Source of the DNA: Epiperipatus broadwayi
Lineage: Eukaryota > Onychophora > Udeonychophora > Euonychophora > Peripatidae
Length of the DNA: 64,000 nucleotides
Assembly (NCBI GenBank): GCA_028023455.1
Contig: JAQFVV010012529.1
Span: forward strand, 2,480,001 to 2,544,000
Reading direction: 5' to 3'
Part shown: positions 57,970-64,000 of the stretch, piece by piece
Layout of the letters: the number at the start of each line of letters is the position of its first letter
Numbering within the stretch: the first letter of the stretch is position 1
Notes under the pieces: generated by a model
What the model was told of the DNA's origin: nothing
Databases searched by the model: none
What the model saw: only the letters and a program-made list of their open reading frames with translations
Made by a program: the position numbers and the translations under genes

Positions 57970-60900
57970 GTTTTAGTTATTACAAATATTTATTATATAT
58001 TTCCTTTCACAATGTTAACTAAAGTTTTTGCTGTCATTTCATCTCAAATTAATCATAACCTTGGATGCTTTTTATATTATTCAGATGAGAATCCCTTCAA
58101 ACCTGTGATTATTTTTTTCTTTTTTAAGCTCTTTTTATAAAAATTGTTTAAATACTGTATAGCACATCTTTTTAAGAGTAGCAAACAATGTCTTAATGCT
58201 GTTAGAGCTTAATAAATTTATAATGTAGTCCTGAAATGGATATGTTAAAATAGATTGTGTTTAGAGAGTGGAAAACTATTATTGATAATGATTAAAGTTA
58301 TTAATTTGTTGTAATACTTATTGCTTAGTTATTCTACCCACATACTAGTTTAGGCTTGAATTCATTTCTTTTTCTAACCTTTTTGTTATTCTCATCTTAG
58401 TTATTCCCATACTCTTGTGTTATTTATTTTTTAATTTAAACTATGTTTTATATCCATAAACTAGAATAGTAAATATATTGAATGACTATTTAAGCTTATT
58501 TATCATAAAAACAATATTTTCTTAACATAGAATACTAAGCCTGCCAGACAGATTACAAAACATTTTTGTCTTTTAAAACAATTCCTTTATTCCATTTTTA
58601 AAAGCTGATATCATCTATTCCATTTAGAATAACAGAATTATTTATTTTTTTCATATTATTTCCTTATACTATAATGTAAAACTGTTAAGCATAAATTTTT
58701 TTTGAAAATTTATTTCCAAATTTATTTTGAATCTAGCTACATTTTATTCAATTTTTATGTTTTTATTATTACTATTATTATAAATGAGTGCTATCTCTAG
58801 TATTATTTTTGTATAAAATTGCAATTAAAAAGCAGTGTAGCAAAAATATTGTCATCAAATTATTAAATTAGACAATTTTATTCTTTGATATGTGACTTTT
58901 CATTGACTCTTGTTCCCAAACTTACAAAAACTTTTGAGAAATTGTACTGATATACATCTCTTATTTTTTTCAGTAATTTGGTTATTAATACAATTGTAAG
59001 ATATTAAAATTTTATTAGAAACCAGCAATTATTAATTAGTTTTCGCATATTACTTATCTACAAATTACTCAATAACATGCCAGCCTTCCATGAAATGGTC
59101 ATTACTATTATAAAATATATTTTTGTTAATTAATATGAATATCATTATAATTTTTTTCAATATTTTCATCTGAAAACTGAAGCACAACACTTAAAGGATT
59201 TGTAAAATATAGTTATTTCAAAGTGTGAAATATCTTTTACCATTGTTGCTCTGGTTTTCATTATTTTTTAAGAAATATAATTGATATATTTTAATATACC
59301 ATCATTTGTGTTTAAAGTACAATAAATTACTGCTAATGATGATGTTGATTGTCAAAAACCATTAAAAATATAGGGACATTATATGTAAAGGCTTTTATAG
59401 AATTAAAGCATTTAATAATGTATGGAGTGAGAAGGTCAAATAGTGTCCAAAAATATTGATTAATAAATATGTACAAAAAGATTATCAATATATATATATA
59501 TCTATTGCTATTTTATAGATATTTAGTACAACACTGTTCTCTTTCAAGCAAATTTTTTATGATTTGACAGTGACTTAGATGACCATAGTAATTGACATGC
59601 AATGTTAGGTAACGATGTTCTTTTATGATTTTGTATTCTTATACAAATCATGAAATTTAGAATTAAGATTTTAAAATGTAAGACAGTTGAACAATTACAA
59701 TACTGAGTAATAATTTAAGAATCTATTGTTGTGATAATAAAAAGAGAAAGTTAAAATACTTCTTCTGTGATCATGTAAGCCATGTTGCTGCTAACTACCC
59801 TATAAAAATATGTAAAAAGTGTTAATGCACTTTTGGTAAGCAATGGGAGAAATTTTCTCAAAATATTGGATCACCATACATAAGAGCAAAGTAAGGTTGG
59901 AAATTATTAATGGATAAAATAAGGTGCATAATAAAAAATGCTTAGTTAATTAATTTCATGTCTTTCAATCAAATAATATCGTATTATGTGCATTTGTAGG
60001 GTTTTCTCATATTTTAGATTCTGGTTCAAAATGAAGATATGCAATTAGAAGATTATATAAATAATAGAATATTAATCACCCACGAAATGATTTTATGACT
60101 AATTACTACTAAGCCATAGGCATCCAAATGATTCTAGAGTTTGATCAAAAGATATTTAGGCAAGTAGATAAAAATTGCCATGATGCCCCATTTCAGTGTT
60201 ATAACATTAAAAAATAATATTTATGAGTAAACTGAAATTATAAAAAATATTTATATAAATCAATTGTATTTATCATCCTCACTGAACATATCTCTGATTG
60301 AAAAATTTAGTTGTGTGAACTTTGTCTTTTTATGAAATGCTCATAATTTAATTAAACTATAAAATATCCTTGTAAGTTTTGCATTTCAAGTCACTTTTCT
60401 AGTTAACTAGATTTTAATAAATTTTTGTATAAGTGCAACCCTATTATTCTAGAAACTTTAATTCTTTATCCTCTCTAGATCATGAATTAAGAATAATTTA
60501 ATATTACATTTTGTAATCCTTTTTTATTATAAATTGTCCAAGTCTTTAAAATGTTCATTGTTGATACAAACTTAAATATTAAAATTAATCTAATTTTAAT
60601 ATATATATATATATGTGTGTGTGTGTGTATTGTAATGGTTAGTTCCATATGTAACTTTACTAGAAGGCGTCACTAGATAATAAATCTAAACTTCTTTCCA
60701 ATAACCAATTTAATATTGATAATTAATATAAGAAAATAACAAAGAAAGAAGTTAAATTTACTAGTAAAGTCACAATTACAAACAAACACTGGGAAATTAT
60801 TCCAACTAGTAATAAATCTTAAAATAAAAGACAAGTTTATCCAGCATGAGTTATATTAGGACATCTATTAATTTGACATATCATTATTTTATAATTCAAA

Positions 60901-63900
60901 TAATAATCAATAGTAAAGGAAACAAAATAATTTATTTAAAAAAAATAAAATAACAATAATGGGTGCTGATTTAGTATGTGCTCACGGCTGTTTTGAATTA
61001 TAAGAATCGCCCAAAACCCAGGCAGACACATAGTTACCAATATCTAAATTAATACATAAAATAATCAACAATGTGACATATTTCCAAAACAGACCAAGCT
61101 ATCATATCTAGTATCATAGTAACCTATATACTGAGGGCTTTAAATTAAGCAATCGATGAAATGCTTGTTATATATAATCTTAACTCTCTATTACAATATT
61201 CTAGATAATGGCATAAAAATAACAACTATTCTCACAACTTTATGTATAAAATATTTAAATATTAATTCTTCATTATTGCCATATTATTTATAAAAATATA
61301 AACTGATGCTTAAGAAAGTATTCACTATAAAAACAAAATCATTACAAAATGAAGCCATATGAATTTATAACTGAAACTAACAAATAATATCAAGCTAAAC
61401 ATATCAATAATATCTCAGTTGCTAATACATACAGTATCAGTCAAATCTCATATATATATTACCATTTTAACAATCATTGTTTAAAATTATAAATATAATT
61501 AAATAACACAGATCTTATATTTCATAATCTGTATGTGATGTCTATAAAATAAAATAAATTGTCTTTTATTACATATGTGTTATATTTAAAATGTTTGAAA
61601 ATATTACTTGTGTATAGCTTTGATGATTATGCACTTATTGATAGATCCAATATTTAACAATTGACAATTTAAAATAATTAATATCAGCATGGTATTTATA
61701 TGAAAAACAATTTATTATAAATAAAAAGTATTTAATGAACATTTATAAATTGTTTTGTAGTTTTAATTCATTTACCATCAATGTTATCAAAAATTATGAT
61801 ATAGCAGACAATCTCTTTCACTATAATGACTCTTCATTTGAAATATAGAAGATAGATTTAAATGAAGATGTAGAAAAATTATATTTTCAGCAATCAATGA
61901 TTATTAAGTAATTCTATTCATGGTAGATGAAAACATTTGAGTCCTGATTGCCAATTCTTGGGATAAAAACTATTTAATTACTACTTCATTGTGATCAAAA
62001 CAGTTTTCTTGATAAGAAATTATTCTTGGCTACTTGCCAATAAAACCATAAATAAACAATGCTTTAGTCTGATTTTAAATTAATAAAAAAATTTTCTATA
62101 CATTTAATTACTTTATACAGCAATGAAATATATTCCAAAGGAATATACTATTTCAATATATTGTACCACTATTGAACAGCATTACATGCTCGTAATTTTT
62201 ACAAATAAAAATTATTAAAATAAAAATCTATAAGTAGCTTAACAATTTCGTTATTGCTAGCGCTTTAAAGTACACAAGAATTTTTAAATTATAAACATCA
62301 GCTTTAACCTTAATATTAATGGAAATCTTTGCAGTCTATGCGTGCGCTTTTTACACCTTTGTTTCCATCTTTTTTTCTACTTTCAGAAAAGGTAACTTTT
62401 ATTTTTCTACGGTAAAAATTTTATGATAATTTTTGTGATCAAGTAAATTGAATTTTTTTGTCTTTCATTTTTTTTGATAGTTAATGGAAAAGTATTCGCT
62501 GTGAAAAATACATAGGAAAAAATAAAAGTTTTTACCGATGTATTTAGAAGACAATGTTATGGGAGCCTGATTGTAAGTATTTATTTTTATATATTTTTAA
62601 ATTATTTTATTTTTATATATTTTTAAATTATTATTTGAATTTTTATTTGATAAAAAATATACGAAAAAATTATTATTGAAACTAACATAAAAAAAAAAGT
62701 TCGTGATTGTGTACATTTATATTGTGAATTATCTGCATTTTTTGCTATGATGTGGGCTTGGGTCCAGTATTTGAATTAGATGATATGAGACAAAGATAAA
62801 CATATTTTGAAAATATTATGACCTGATTTAGATTTTTCTATAATGTCTTGTCTGCATTTTAATAATAATAAAAATACGCAAATGCTAAAAGTAAAGATTT
62901 TGACAGTATATAAACTTAGGTCGATTATACACTACTGCAATGTAAATTTCAAAGCTGCATATCAAATGCAAAGAGAGGTGGCAGTTTATGAAGCTATTAC
63001 TAAATTTATTGTCATAGTAGCATGAAGCAATATGAGCCCTCAAAACCTATAAAGATAGGATAAATAATACTACATTGCACTGACTCTAAACTACTAACTT
63101 ATGTACCTCAAGCTTAACTCTATAATGAATTTAGTATTTCATTCACTTTTTATTTTATTTTATTATTTTATTTTGTATATAGTGACTATTTTAATAGTAA
63201 TTTTTAATAAATTACAAACATTATTGAAGTTCTTTATTGTAATATTCAAATTATACTAATTATTGATCAATATTAGCTACTTGTTATAAGGGATGTTATT
63301 AGGGATGACATATTCATTGCAAACCCCTGTATGGAAATACATTTTGAAGGGCTACTAGGAAAAATGAAAGGTACTAATGTCTTTATTCTATGAAGTTTTC
63401 AAGTGATGGATTACCTTAGATAAGTGTTATTATTATATACCAATTTTTTAGAAATTTTATGATAAATCCAACTAACCTACTAACAAAAATATAATTTTAA
63501 GTTGTATGCATGATAATTTTGAAGTTATGAAATAATATGAAAATAATTGTTGGAAATATTAACTTATTCTTTTTTTTCATTATTTTGAATATCAATAATT
63601 ATATTTTTTTCAGCTTAATTACATTCTTTGGTGTTTTATGTTTCAAACAATATATATGTCATTTTTGAGTAATACAAACTTAAGTTATGATAAAATTTGT
63701 GGCTTAACATAATTTTTTAAATATTCAATATAGCTGTATCATCAGTTGAAAAGTTAAAGAGTTGTAAAACAAAAATTTAAAGAAATAAAAACCTCGCAGA
63801 ATTACTTATCGAGAATGATTGAAGTAAATTTCGTTAAAAGAATTATTCAATTTAGTAAATAGCATTCTAATTTAAAAGAATATAAGAAACAGAAGTTTAT

Positions 63901-64000
63901 TTAGAAAGTTTAAAGTGTTTTTTTTATTAGTGCAGATTGCCAAAGGGCAAAACACTATGTCATTTATTAGTATAAGTTTTACTAGTGTAAAACTAAAAAA
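57970..64000. other. AT-rich non-coding stretch to window end
   Basis: No coding sequence or element is recognised on either strand. Minor features are an AT then GT microsatellite at 60601-60628 and a 29-bp tandem repeat of TTTATTTTTATATATTTTTA-type sequence near 62580-62640. Short open frames such as 62843-63025 have no domain support. Confidence 0.5.
60601..60628. repeat. (AT)n(GT)n microsatellite
   Basis: Alternating AT changes to GT within about 28 bp. Confidence 0.9.

Overview
This is a eukaryotic, very AT-rich window (roughly three quarters A+T by eye) made almost entirely of transposable-element remains in non-coding DNA. I find no convincing host protein-coding gene. The mix points to an invertebrate metazoan: Ty3/gypsy LTR elements, an RTE-type LINE, a Penelope-like element (PLE) with a GIY-YIG domain, a GTF2IRD2/ZBED-like hAT element, tRNA-derived SINEs and hammerhead-ribozyme-bearing repeats. 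I cannot name the phylum with confidence.

Layout. 1-2100 (-): a decayed Ty3/gypsy element (gag, protease, RT, start of RNase H) running off the left edge. 6040-7126 (+): an orphan LTR-like segment with TATA box, initiator and a short primer-binding-site-like motif. 7690-9195 (-): a 5'-truncated RTE LINE ending in a trinucleotide tail. 9200-21330: mostly AT-rich DNA with tandem duplications and a few GC-richer islets. 21340-22300: two inverted copies of a repeat carrying a hammerhead ribozyme; a third copy is at 57665-57965. 25005-25660: a near-perfect palindrome of two head-to-head tRNA-derived SINE-like units with a hammerhead-like core. 26679-34011 (-): a complete but frameshifted Ty3/gypsy element with long LTRs (about 1.68 kb) and a 4-bp target duplication. 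35050-35650: a candidate Pol II core promoter, leader and splice donor. 38042-39245 and 43311-44191: two members of a non-autonomous TIR transposon family. 46155-46622: a small hAT-type element. 46670-47350: inverted and direct repeats. 47500-49230 (-): a third decayed gypsy pol. 50260-52620 (+): a 5'-truncated PLE interrupted by an 825-bp inverted-repeat insertion and by a young SINE. 53948-56512 (+): a hAT transposon with a perfect 8-bp target duplication and a dead transposase. 57970-64000: AT-rich DNA without recognisable features.

The most interesting content is the hammerhead family. All three copies keep the CTGATGA...GAAA core, a 5-bp inner stem I, an outer stem I helix across a 3-nt bulge, a 4-bp stem II and a very short, near-palindromic stem III. 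A B-box-like Pol III motif lies on the same strand. This architecture resembles known metazoan retrozymes and the hammerheads of PLEs. The PLE ends and the 25-kb palindrome carry related but more divergent motifs, so up to three kinds of hammerhead or hammerhead-like repeat coexist in 64 kb.
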